DNA of 9,346 bases from VBAS01 sp964581455 (GCA_964581455.1 CAZOOT010000126.1:1-9346), one strand, 5' to 3'. Numbered from the stretch's first letter, positions 1 through 7,444 are shown. Numbers and translations are program-made. Notes: generated by a model not told the origin, from the letters alone.

Positions 1-1883
1 ACTGTAGGAGTAATGCCCCAAACGGGATAATCTTTTTTTAATTCCCTGAATGGCGCGTCTATAATTTTTACAGAACCATCAGTCGTTGGTAGCTTAACAA
101 AAACTCCAGACCCTGCATTGGCCCAGATTCTTCCCCGGTAATCCGGTTCATGAAAGGCTGTTCCTATACCATTGTTGACAAACGATTTACTCCAAAGAGC
201 ATTTTTATCCTGAACAAACCTTTTTTGATTTTTATCAAAAACAAAAACGGAATCTTTTTCAGAATAGTAATATGATTTTCCGTTGTATTCCAACATGAAA
301 ATCGGTCTTCCCGGCAAGCCATGAGAAGTATTATACACAACAATCGGCGCTTTATCCAATGAGTTTAAAACGCCATTCTCATAGAGTTTTAATAATCTCA
401 CTTCTCCGGGATTTTCTCCCGGTATCCACAGATTCCCTTCTTCAGTTTCAATATTAACTGTGTTGCTGATGAAGATATTTGGACCAAATGACTGAATGGA
501 ATATGTACCTGATAATGGATTGTATTTTACAATGGCCATACCGCTTCTCAACGAACAATAAAAAAGAGTAGAATCTTTTTTTGAGCGTTGGAAACCATTC
601 ATGTTAAAATCATAGTTAACGCTGCTAATCACTGGCGAAATTCTTCCTCCTTTTATTTTTTGCAAACCGTTTTCAGCAGCGGCTACCAGGAGATCATTTC
701 CGTTTTGGATAAAATTTCCGATTTGACCCGAACTGCCCGGAACTTTTAGAAACATGTTGTTCTGTTTATTCAACATATAAATTCCGGTATTGGTGCCCGC
801 ATAGATCGTATCATGGATAACACCAATATTAAAAACGGCTTTGCCCGGCAAACCCATCTTTTCGTTATAATAGGTGAGGGAAGAATGCAAGTCAAATTTT
901 GCGATGCCATTAAAAAGCGGAATCCAAAGAATGCCGCGGCTATCTTCAAATACATAATCTGCGGCATTGTCCATGAGTCCGACAGTTTTATCTATTACCT
1001 GCATCAGTTTTCCCTGCTTGTCAATAATAACAATGCCATCATTGAAATTGTTGAAAGCAAAATTTCCATTACTTAATACAATACCGCCATAAAGACTTTT
1101 GTTAACTAAATATGAATCTGCTTCTGTTTTAAAAGGTGTAAAATCTACTCCATCATAAATAAATAAACCCTGGGTTCTGGTGCCAATAAGCATCCTTTCA
1201 TTATCGTAAGGGATATAAGCATAGATTCTTTCATTGGCAAATTTTTCACCATTTGGAACCACATGTAAGCTGTCTCCTTTTAATATGGTGAGTCCACGGC
1301 CCCAGATACGGACATAATATTGATTATTGACAACATCTCCTACATGAAATCCTTCTTTACTCTCATATATTTTCATGGAAGTGCCATTCCAGCGGAACAT
1401 TTTATTGGTAGTTCTAAAAAAGATATCTCCGTTGAAATTCTGGGTCTCCCAAACCTCATTGAATTTTCTGTGGTTTTCCGGCAGTTTATTTTTTAATGAA
1501 ATAAATTCCAACTTTCCTTTTTTACCCTGTCCGATATACCCGATATCACCGTTGGTGCCCACATATATTTTTCCGTCATTACCTTTTACCAGGCTTCTTG
1601 TTTCTGCAATGCCGGGTGGCACTATTGTTTCCCATTGTTGTCCGTCATAAACCAATACACCCTGGCCATTGGCAAAATACATGATACCTTTATCATCTTC
1701 CGCTGCCCACCAGTTTACACCGCCGGCATTATAATCCTGGTACCGGTAATTGGCAATAAAAGGCAGGCCTTTGTTTTCCTGGGCATTTACTGTTGCCGGC
1801 AAAAGCATTACAGTAAAACCTGTTATTAATAAAATAAAGATGGGTATGCAAAAAAGCCCGGCAATGGCTTTGAATTTCTTCAT
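1..1883 (-). CDS. Two-component-regulator-type beta-propeller sensor protein, exported (C-terminus beyond window)
   Basis: The frame is open without interruption from an ATG at 1883-1881 to the left edge, giving 627 codons plus 2 bases; the stop lies outside. The N-terminus is a Sec signal peptide: MKK start, long hydrophobic run at about residues 6-30, and a likely cleavage after the VNA at 32-34. The rest shows repeated propeller-blade motifs: a FANGQGVLVYDG blade near residue 70, IYVGTNGDIGYIG near 106, and an EDSRGILWIPLFNGIAKFD blade near 315, matching the 'ED..G.LWI....G' signature of two-component regulator propeller repeats. In Bacteroidota such periplasmic propellers usually precede a Y_Y_Y domain, a membrane helix and a cytoplasmic output module (histidine kinase, LuxR-type HTH or nucleotide cyclase). 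Which output is present here cannot be seen. The exported sensor role is inferred. No Shine-Dalgarno site is evident, as is usual in this phylum. Confidence 0.87.
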   Translation of the reverse strand, partial: MKKFKAIAGLFCIPIFILLITGFTVMLLPATVNAQENKGLPFIANYRYQDYNAGGVNWWAAEDDKGIMYFANGQGVLVYDGQQWETIVPPGIAETRSLVKGNDGKIYVGTNGDIGYIGQGKKGKLEFISLKNKLPENHRKFNEVWETQNFNGDIFFRTTNKMFRWNGTSMKIYESKEGFHVGDVVNNQYYVRIWGRGLTILKGDSLHVVPNGEKFANERIYAYIPYDNERMLIGTRTQGLFIYDGVDFTPFKTEADSYLVNKSLYGGIVLSNGNFAFNNFNDGIVIIDKQGKLMQVIDKTVGLMDNAADYVFEDSRGILWIPLFNGIAKFDLHSSLTYYNEKMGLPGKAVFNIGVIHDTIYAGTNTGIYMLNKQNNMFLKVPGSSGQIGNFIQNGNDLLVAAAENGLQKIKGGRISPVISSVNYDFNMNGFQRSKKDSTLFYCSLRSGMAIVKYNPLSGTYSIQSFGPNIFISNTVNIETEEGNLWIPGENPGEVRLLKLYENGVLNSLDKAPIVVYNTSHGLPGRPIFMLEYNGKSYYYSEKDSVFVFDKNQKRFVQDKNALWSKSFVNNGIGTAFHEPDYRGRIWANAGSGVFVKLPTTDGSVKIIDAPFRELKKDYPVWGITPT

Positions 1884-2262
1884 AACGTTAGTGTTAATAA
1901 TTTTAGTGGCTTTTCAACTAAGGACCGATCGTGTGAGTTTCATAAGGACAGTGAATCTCAACTGTTTCCTGTGAATTATTAGTTTCTAAATGTAGGAAGA
2001 AATTTCGGTTTGCTGTAATCAAAAAACAATTCCGGTATACATTATTATAAAATAAAGTTTTGAAACCTGATATCAGCTTAATGAAATAGTTAAAAAGCCT
2101 GTAAATAGGAAAAGTTTGCTTTAATACAGCTAACAGTATGGGGTGGGCTAAATGAACGAATTTTTTAAAACCAATCTGTAAAATAAAAATCAGATCAATC
2201 AGCTCTAAATTATTGTACATTTAGAAATCAGTTTTAACGCCTTTAAATGAAATGATTTACTT
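1884..2262. other. Divergent intergenic region without a convincing gene
   Basis: This 379-bp AT-rich stretch lies between the divergently transcribed propeller gene and the oxidoreductase gene, so it should carry both promoters. A 100-codon minus-strand open frame (1918-2220) exists, but it has no recognisable motif and its composition looks like chance. No hairpin-plus-T-run terminator, tRNA or long repeat was seen. The only promoter-like match noticed is the -7-like box at 2216-2223, listed separately. Confidence 0.6.
2216..2223 (+). promoter_or_regulatory. Possible Bacteroidota -7 box upstream of the oxidoreductase
   Basis: TACATTTA matches 7 of 8 positions of the Bacteroidota -7 consensus TAnnTTTG and sits 40 bp before the oxidoreductase ATG. 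No clear TTTG/TTG -33 element lies at the expected distance, so this is a weak call that AT-rich sequence could produce by chance. Confidence 0.2.
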
Positions 2263-3768
2263 ATGAAAAAAAATAAAAACTATAATCGAAGGGAATTTAT
2301 AGGTACGGCTACTGCGGCATCTCTTGCATTTACAATAATTCCAAGAAATGTTTTGGGTGGCCGTGGTTTCATTGCACCAAGTGACAAAATAAATATTGCC
2401 TATATAGGATGCGGCACACAGGGCCTGCGGGAAATGTGTGATCTGATTACTAATCCTGAATTACAGATCGTTTCCGTTTGTGATCCGAATAAATTAAGTA
2501 CCAATTATCTTGATTGGTCGCCAAATGGAATTCGTGACGGCATCAGGAAAGTGCTGGCAAATCCTGATTGGGGTGAAAATTATTCCGGCATTCCCGGTGG
2601 CCGTGATATCGGGAAGGAACTGGTAGATACTTATTATAGTAAAAATGCCGCCGGTTCTTATAAAGCCTGTTCTTCCTATATTGATTTCAGGGAATTATTG
2701 GAGAAAGAAAAAGGAATAGATGCAGTAAAAATTATGACACCAGATCATTTACATGGATATATTTCTGTAGAGGCGATGAAAAAAGGAAAGCATGTAGTTA
2801 TACATAAACCGATTGCCAACAGGATGCATGAAGCAAGACTGGTTATTGAAACTGCCAGGAAATCGGGTGTAAGCACTCATTTACTTGCCTGGAGTAAACG
2901 CAGCGGAAATGCTTTGGTAAAAAAATGGATTAATGAAGGACAGATCGGCAACCTGAAGGAAATTCATAACTGGAGTAACAGACCGGTATGGCCACAATGG
3001 ACAGCCAATCCAAAAGAAACTGTTCCTGTTCCGGAAGGTTTTAACTGGGATCTCTGGTTGGGAGTAGTACCTGACCGGCCCTATCATCCCAATTATACAC
3101 ATAATGTTTTTCGTGGGTGGTATGATTTCGGAGGTGGCGCCATTGCCGATATGGGGCACTATAGTTTATGGCCAATGTTTCTTGAGATGGGAATCGATAC
3201 TGCTCCTGATTCGGCAGAAGCATTTGGCACTACAACAAGGGTTATAGAGGGGAATGTTTGCAAGCCGCATGTCAATGATGTTGCATTTCCGGTGTCAAGT
3301 ATTGTCCGGTTTAAATTTCCAAAACAAAAAACATTACCGGCTTTTGATTTGTACTGGTATGATGGTGGTATGAAGCCCAATACTCCGGATGAAATAGAAA
3401 ACGGATCCCTGAGTGCTGAGGGGATGATGTTTGTTGGCGATAAGGGAAAAATTGTTGCTGGCTTCCGCACAGAAAATCCAAGACTATTACCGGACAGCAA
3501 AATGAAAACATATAAGGAAGGCAAAGAACCTTACAAGGAAATAATAGAGGGGGGAGAGCAGTATTGGATCAATGCCTTTAAAAATAAATCACAGTCACCC
3601 GGTAGTTTTTTACATGCATCCGCTGTTACAGAAACTATTTTGTTAGGTGCAGTTGCGTTGCAGGCCAGAAAGAAAGTGTTGTATGATGCTCAAAATATGA
3701 AAATAGTCAATGATGAGAATGCAAATAAGTTTTTGTACAGGCAATATCGGACAGGGTGGGAGATGTGA
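2263..3768 (+). CDS. Tat-exported Gfo/Idh/MocA family NAD(P)-dependent oxidoreductase
   Basis: A 501-residue protein. Residues 8-27 form a Tat signal (NRREFIG followed by a hydrophobic stretch), so it is probably exported folded with its cofactor. The Rossmann nucleotide-binding turn GCGTQG is at 49-54. The family's EKP motif appears as HKPIAN with the conserved Lys at 182, preceded by a MTPDHLHGY loop at about 158-165. The second domain contains GGGAIADMGHYSLW (about 290-303) with the Asp and His expected near the substrate. The C-terminus ends in GWEM, like relatives that end in GWE plus a hydrophobic residue, so the gene looks complete. Family members oxidise or reduce sugar or polyol carbons, and some (GH109-like) cleave glycosides by an NAD mechanism; the substrate cannot be told here. 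The stop TGA is the first three bases of the heptad repeat that begins the four-helix-bundle cassette. A functional pairing with the isomerase-like gene at 4256 is inferred. Confidence 0.93.
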   Translation: MKKNKNYNRREFIGTATAASLAFTIIPRNVLGGRGFIAPSDKINIAYIGCGTQGLREMCDLITNPELQIVSVCDPNKLSTNYLDWSPNGIRDGIRKVLANPDWGENYSGIPGGRDIGKELVDTYYSKNAAGSYKACSSYIDFRELLEKEKGIDAVKIMTPDHLHGYISVEAMKKGKHVVIHKPIANRMHEARLVIETARKSGVSTHLLAWSKRSGNALVKKWINEGQIGNLKEIHNWSNRPVWPQWTANPKETVPVPEGFNWDLWLGVVPDRPYHPNYTHNVFRGWYDFGGGAIADMGHYSLWPMFLEMGIDTAPDSAEAFGTTTRVIEGNVCKPHVNDVAFPVSSIVRFKFPKQKTLPAFDLYWYDGGMKPNTPDEIENGSLSAEGMMFVGDKGKIVAGFRTENPRLLPDSKMKTYKEGKEPYKEIIEGGEQYWINAFKNKSQSPGSFLHASAVTETILLGAVALQARKKVLYDAQNMKIVNDENANKFLYRQYRTGWEM

Positions 3769-3800
3769 GTAATGAGTGATGAGTAATCAGTGATGAGTGT
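3766..3800 (+). repeat. Five tandem 7-bp units (left end of cassette)
   Basis: Read from 3766 in sevens, the sequence is TGAGTAA, TGAGTGA, TGAGTAA, TCAGTGA, TGAGTGT: a degenerate heptamer array. The first unit supplies the stop codon of the oxidoreductase. Because 7 is not a multiple of 3, the TGA triplets fall in all three forward frames. Bases 3772-3799 form the left arm of the inverted repeat. Confidence 0.85.
3772..3799 (+). repeat. Left arm of 28-bp inverted repeat
   Basis: Compared base by base, this arm equals the reverse complement of 4217-4244 at 27 of 28 positions. The single difference (G3778 against T4238) would be a G-U pair in RNA, so a transcript could form an uninterrupted 28-bp stem closing a 417-nt loop that contains the four-helix-bundle gene. 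Pairing stops at both ends of the arm (A3771 and T3800 do not match), which defines the boundaries sharply. Confidence 0.92.
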
Positions 3801-3863
3801 GTTCGAAGTTTGATTTGATGTTTATTTTGACAAAAAGGAATCATTAATCAAAAAATTAATTTT

Positions 3864-4214
3864 ATGTTTTTAAATCTTAAACACACTAAGCTTGAAATTT
3901 TTCAGATAACCAAAACCTTCACCCTGGAGTGTTATAAGGCATCTAAGTTATTGCCATCAGACGAAAAGTATGCAATGGTTCAACAAATCAGGCGGGCTGC
4001 TTTATCAGTTCATCTGAACGTAGCTGAAGGTTGCTCAAGAAAATCAGAAGCTGAAAGAAAACGATTTTTCGAAATTGCTCGAGGTTCATTAATTGAGGTT
4101 GATACAGCATTTGATATTGCCGTTCATCTTCAATATTGTCTCGAAGAGAATTTGAAAATTCTGGGAGAGAAAATAATAAGTGCTTACAAACAGCTATCAG
4201 GTCTAATTGGCTAA
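3864..4214 (+). CDS. Four-helix-bundle protein (23S rRNA IVS / S23 family, Avd-like fold)
   Basis: A complete protein of 116 residues, close to the 115-125 usual for the family. The family signature is clear: QIRRAALSV at 41-49, NVAEG at 52-56, and RFFEIARGSLIE at 67-78, with four predicted amphipathic helices (about 9-29, 33-56, 63-91, 95-115). Many basic residues in helices 2 and 3 would suit nucleic-acid binding. Relatives are encoded in 23S rRNA intervening sequences and, as Avd, in diversity-generating retroelements; the molecular role of stand-alone members is not established. No reverse transcriptase or template repeat is visible nearby, so this is not a retroelement accessory here. 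The ATG at 3864 is favoured because it gives the usual short N-terminus before the first helix. An AAGGAA at 3835-3840 is too far upstream (23 bp) to be a ribosome site. The gene is enclosed by the 28-bp inverted repeat. Confidence 0.9.
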   Translation: MFLNLKHTKLEIFQITKTFTLECYKASKLLPSDEKYAMVQQIRRAALSVHLNVAEGCSRKSEAERKRFFEIARGSLIEVDTAFDIAVHLQYCLEENLKILGEKIISAYKQLSGLIG

Positions 4215-4216
4215 GG

Positions 4217-4244
4217 CACTCATCACTGATTACTCATTACTCAT
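4217..4244 (+). repeat. Right arm of 28-bp inverted repeat
   Basis: This is the reverse complement of 3772-3799 with one mismatch (T4238). It begins 2 bp after the stop of the four-helix-bundle gene and ends 11 bp before the isomerase ATG. Read on the minus strand it shows the same 7-bp units (TGAGTAA, TGAGTAA, TCAGTGA, TGAGTG). There is no T-run after it on the plus strand, so it does not look like an intrinsic terminator. Confidence 0.92.
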
Positions 4245-4255
4245 AAATCTGAATT

Positions 4256-5122
4256 ATGAACAGAAGAAATTTTTTAGAAAGCACTTTAACGATCGGGGCA
4301 GCAGGATTGGTTGCTCCTTCCATACTAAATAATGACTTTATGGACTTAAAAAAATCTGAAGTAAAGGATGATATCTCCATTGCCCAATGGGCATTGGTAG
4401 ATGAAATCAGAGCAGGCAAATGGAAGAACCTGGATTTTCCACGTATAGCAAGAGAGGATTTTGGCGTCAATGGAATTGAATTTGTTAATACACTCTTTGA
4501 AGTGCCGACAGAGGGTTATTTAAAAAAGCTAAAGAAAAATGCTACGGATCATGGTGTAACCATGGTATTAATTATGTGTGATGATGAGGGTGACGGCGCT
4601 GCCAATACCAAAGAAGGGCAAAAGCAATTTGCCATCAATCATTATAAATGGATAGATATTGCACATTATCTCGGTTGTCATGCCATACGTACCAATTGCC
4701 GCGGCCCTGAAAATGCAGATAAAAAAGAAGCATTGAAATGGTCAGCTGATGCATACAATCAGCTGCTCGAATATGCAAAGCCAGCCAACATAAGTATTGT
4801 AATCGAAAATCATGGTGGAGTATCCAACGATGCAGACTGGATGGTAGACTTGATGAAGAAAGTGAAGAACCCACTTTTTGGAACATACCCTGATTGGAGG
4901 AGACCATCACCTGAGTTTGATAATTATGTTTACCTGCAAAAAACTTTGCCTTATGCAAAAGGAATGAGTTACCGTAATCAACCCACAGAAGAACTGACTG
5001 CCAAGATGATTCAGTTAAGTAAAGATGGCGGTTATAAAGGATGGTATGGAATTGAATCAAGCGGGAGGGAAGAGATCAAAAAAGGGATTGAGTTGCTGAA
5101 GAAGTATTTATTGAATCAGTGA
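4256..5122 (+). CDS. Sugar phosphate isomerase/epimerase-like TIM-barrel protein with Tat signal
   Basis: A 288-residue protein of the AP-endonuclease-2 / xylose-isomerase-like TIM-barrel superfamily. A short Tat-type leader opens it (NRRNFL at 2-7, then a weakly hydrophobic stretch to about 24), suggesting export like the oxidoreductase. Candidate metal ligands typical of the fold are Glu184 in IVIENHGG, Asp213 in TYPDW and Glu267 in YGIESSG; GIEF at 73-76 marks an early strand. Family members isomerise or epimerise sugars and inosose-like compounds, often after an oxidoreductase has made a keto intermediate, so a two-step pathway with the gene at 2263 is a reasonable inference; the substrate is unknown. 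Its ATG lies 11 bp after the right inverted-repeat arm, so a transcript from upstream would pass through the stem-forming cassette. Its TGA at 5120-5122 directly touches the stop codon of the convergent cyclase gene. Confidence 0.9.
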   Translation: MNRRNFLESTLTIGAAGLVAPSILNNDFMDLKKSEVKDDISIAQWALVDEIRAGKWKNLDFPRIAREDFGVNGIEFVNTLFEVPTEGYLKKLKKNATDHGVTMVLIMCDDEGDGAANTKEGQKQFAINHYKWIDIAHYLGCHAIRTNCRGPENADKKEALKWSADAYNQLLEYAKPANISIVIENHGGVSNDADWMVDLMKKVKNPLFGTYPDWRRPSPEFDNYVYLQKTLPYAKGMSYRNQPTEELTAKMIQLSKDGGYKGWYGIESSGREEIKKGIELLKKYLLNQ

Positions 5123-7060
5123 TTATACCGGAATACTCTCCCATAATTTTTTCACATTATCCAATAACTTCTGATATCGTTCATCATGTCTGTAGGGTTT
5201 AAAAGCTGTTTCATGCCCGGCAAGAAAAGGATAATTCCAGAATTGTTTTGCTACCGCATTTTCCAGCCAAAAAAATGCTTCATCTTTTAAGCCAGCTATT
5301 GCACATAATGAACCGATGATATGTGAGTATTGGCAATCTTTTTGGGCATTGTATTGTATTGATGGTATCCACTGAAGAAGAATATCTTTTTGTTTTAATA
5401 TCGCTGGCTTGAACATTAATGCTGATTCCTGTATCATGCCTTTTGCTTTCGGATCAAGGTTTTTTTCAATAAAGTCAATGGCTTCATCAGACTGGCCATT
5501 ATAAACTAAGACCTGCGGAATAAATAGCTGGTAAAATGGATTCTCAGGTTCCATTTTATATGCTCTTTCAATAGGCTCTAAAGCTGATTCAAATTTTCCG
5601 GAATAAAAAGAATTTAAACCCGGAACAGCATGGCTTATTGGATTCAAAGGATCCAATGCCATCAGTTTTGGAGGTATTTCTTCGGCCTTTGAAAATTTTC
5701 CAAGCATCATATATACCAGACTGCTCCACATTAAAGGATCAAAATCATTCGGATTAATGTCAAGCATTATATTCAGATGATTCAATCCATCCAGTAACTG
5801 ACCCTGACCGGATATTTTAAGATTTGCCAGCACCAGGTGAGCTACTGGAGAATTGGGATCAAGTGAAAACGATTTGTTTGCATATTCTTCAGCTTTCTGA
5901 TAATTTACATCTGCATTTATGCCAATATTTGCATAATTCCAGCATACATATCCCATAGCGCCATATAAAACAGCATTTTCTCCTATTATATCAATGGCAT
6001 CTTCAATGTATTTTTTTGCTTTGTCAAATGAGGTTTCATTCCACTTGTTCAATTCACGTCTTGCACGCAGATAGCAATCATAGGCATGAATGTTATCAAT
6101 GCGGCGTTCCGACATTTTTTTATTCTCTTTTGCCGTTAGTTTTACTTTTAGCGCATCAACAATTGCTCTTGAGACTTTTTCCTGTATATCAAACACATCA
6201 TCCAGTGTGCCGTTATATTTTTCTGCCCACACATGCACATCATTGCCGGCATCAATTAACTGTGCAGTGATACGAAGATTATTTCCTGCTTTTCTTACAC
6301 TACCTTCCAGTACATAATGAACATTCAGTTCTGCAGCAATATCTTTTATTTTTTTATTGGTGTTTTTGAAAGTCATTACAGAACTGCGGGATATAACCAG
6401 CAGTTCATGAAGGTGCGAAAGATCGGTGATGATCTCTTCGGTAATGCCATCACTGAAATATTCCTGCTCCGGGTCACTGCTCATGTTGGCAAAGGGAAGA
6501 ACAGCAATACTGTTTTTAAGAACAGTGTTCATTGTTTTATTAACAGCTTCATCTAAGTTACCGGCTTTAAGAATTACTTCAAAAATCTTTAAAGGCTCTT
6601 TTACATTCTTTAATGTTTCTTCTTTTACAAATTTTGTAAGAATATCTTTTTTATTGGAAACATTATGATGTACCGATTCGGAAATATAAACGCAACCGGG
6701 TTTTGCAATAGCCTGTATTCTTGAAGCTATATTTACCCCATCACCAAACACATCATCATTTTCAAAAACAACTTCTCCCAAATGAATACCGATGCGTAGT
6801 TGAAAATCTTTTGCGGCATTACAATTTTCCTGAATTTTTATGGCAGCATTCACCGCATCAGAAACAGTATTGAAACTTGCCATTACTCCATCGCCCAATT
6901 CTTTTATCCATCTTCCATTGAATTGTTCAATGATGGGTTTTTGTAATTCCCTGTTCTTTTTTAATAATTCAAATGCTTTTTGTTCATCATTTCCCATTAA
7001 TGCCGTGTATCCGACAATATCGGTGAACATGATGGCGGCGAGTTGGCGGGATTGTGACAT
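5123..7060 (-). CDS. Class III adenylate cyclase with TolB-like domain and C-terminal TPR region
   Basis: A 645-residue protein counted from the ATG at 7060-7058. The cyclase domain (about 1-165) has a full catalytic set: metal-binding Asp14 in FTDIVGYT and Asp57 in KELGDG, Lys53 and Asp103 at the positions that favour ATP over GTP, and Asn110 and Arg114 (VNIASR) for the transition state. It should therefore make cAMP. Residues about 184-310 form a TolB-N/FlgO-like domain (SIAVLPFANMSSD, EYFSDGITEEI, YVLEGSVRK, AEKYNG), followed by TPR repeats to the end, closing with a DERYQKLLDNVKKLW segment typical of this group. No signal peptide or membrane helix is evident, so it is probably cytoplasmic, with the TPR/TolB part as the likely sensor or partner-binding region (inferred). 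A GTG directly precedes the ATG; the ATG is chosen because the paralog fragment at 7867 starts at the equivalent ATG. The toxin-antitoxin-like pair lies 42 bp upstream on the same strand. Confidence 0.93.
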   Translation of the reverse strand: MSQSRQLAAIMFTDIVGYTALMGNDEQKAFELLKKNRELQKPIIEQFNGRWIKELGDGVMASFNTVSDAVNAAIKIQENCNAAKDFQLRIGIHLGEVVFENDDVFGDGVNIASRIQAIAKPGCVYISESVHHNVSNKKDILTKFVKEETLKNVKEPLKIFEVILKAGNLDEAVNKTMNTVLKNSIAVLPFANMSSDPEQEYFSDGITEEIITDLSHLHELLVISRSSVMTFKNTNKKIKDIAAELNVHYVLEGSVRKAGNNLRITAQLIDAGNDVHVWAEKYNGTLDDVFDIQEKVSRAIVDALKVKLTAKENKKMSERRIDNIHAYDCYLRARRELNKWNETSFDKAKKYIEDAIDIIGENAVLYGAMGYVCWNYANIGINADVNYQKAEEYANKSFSLDPNSPVAHLVLANLKISGQGQLLDGLNHLNIMLDINPNDFDPLMWSSLVYMMLGKFSKAEEIPPKLMALDPLNPISHAVPGLNSFYSGKFESALEPIERAYKMEPENPFYQLFIPQVLVYNGQSDEAIDFIEKNLDPKAKGMIQESALMFKPAILKQKDILLQWIPSIQYNAQKDCQYSHIIGSLCAIAGLKDEAFFWLENAVAKQFWNYPFLAGHETAFKPYRHDERYQKLLDNVKKLWESIPV

Positions 7061-7102
7061 CACTAAGCAATTTTATTTTCTTATATAAGTACTGATGGAT
7101 TC

Positions 7103-7444
7103 CTAATATAACTTTTTGCTTAACAGAATCATATCTTCCTTTTTCAACTTTTCAATGATTTCACCAAATTTTTCATGGAAAAACTGAATCAGTTCTTTTT
7201 TTGAAGCATTACCCATCTTTACCAAAATAAGTTTATACGGCTCATTCCTGATCATAAAACTGTCAAAGAAATCGCTGTCTTTTATAATCAGAATTCTTTG
7301 TTCATTAACTGAAATAGTGTTGATTACTTTGTCTGGGGTATTATTTCCCATATCCAGATCTATTGTATGGATACAATCATATCCTTTATCAATAAAGAGT
7401 TGCCGGAGAGTTGGTGGTAATTGCGCATCTAATAGAAACTTCAT
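7103..7444 (-). CDS. DUF5615 family PIN-like protein, probable toxin of a toxin-antitoxin pair
   Basis: A 113-residue protein. It starts with MKFLLDAQLPP, the first acidic strand of DUF5615/PIN-like nucleases (Asp6), continues with HTIDLDMGNNTPD (26-38) and a KDSDFFD motif (55-61), which supply the conserved acidic residues of a PIN-type metal site. Members paired with DUF433 proteins are predicted ribonuclease toxins of VapBC-like systems; nuclease activity is inferred. Its ATG overlaps the upstream gene's stop in an ATGA (7441-7444), indicating translational coupling. It ends with TAG at 7105-7103, 42 bp before the cyclase start on the same strand, so read-through into the cyclase is possible. 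The usual DAN before the leucine is DAQ here, a mild variant. Confidence 0.87.
   Translation of the reverse strand: MKFLLDAQLPPTLRQLFIDKGYDCIHTIDLDMGNNTPDKVINTISVNEQRILIIKDSDFFDSFMIRNEPYKLILVKMGNASKKELIQFFHEKFGEIIEKLKKEDMILLSKKLY

Larger units (their letters stand above)
3766..4244 (+). mobile_element. IVS-like cassette: four-helix-bundle gene bounded by inverted repeats
   Basis: About 480 bp comprising the left heptad array, a 64-bp leader, the four-helix-bundle gene and the right inverted-repeat arm. The design (a single IVS-family protein inside a long RNA-stem-forming inverted repeat) resembles intervening sequences found in bacterial 23S rRNA genes, where RNase III cuts the stem. Here the cassette lies between two protein-coding genes that otherwise look like operon partners: its left end coincides with the stop codon of one, and its right end is 11 bp before the ATG of the other. 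No transposase or target-site duplication was found, so mobility is inferred from architecture and family. The repeats could instead be a transcript-processing or regulatory device. Confidence 0.5.

Noticed and set aside
1918..2220. 100-codon open frame on the minus strand in the divergent gap
   Set aside because: It has no recognisable motif, a composition like translated AT-rich DNA, and would fill the region where both promoters must lie.
3159..3524. 121-codon open frame antisense to the oxidoreductase
   Set aside because: It lies wholly inside a well-supported gene on the other strand and has no family resemblance; it is a shadow of codon bias.
3809..3829. TTTG ... TATTTTG as a promoter for the four-helix-bundle gene
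   Set aside because: The gap between the two elements is about 10 bp and the -7-like box has one spacer base instead of two, so it does not fit the Bacteroidota pattern.
3864..4214. Diversity-generating retroelement (Avd accessory protein)
   Set aside because: No reverse transcriptase, template repeat or variable repeat was found in the window; only the protein fold is shared.
3772..4244. Inverted-repeat arms as ordinary intrinsic terminators
   Set aside because: Each arm alone lacks an internal hairpin and no T-run follows; the pairing is between arms 417 nt apart.
4635..5060. 141-codon open frame antisense to the isomerase-like gene
   Set aside because: It is fully contained in a gene with clear TIM-barrel motifs and shows no protein-like features of its own.
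7061..7063. GTG as start codon of the intact cyclase
   Set aside because: The next codon is ATG and the paralog remnant starts at the equivalent ATG, so the ATG at 7060 is preferred.
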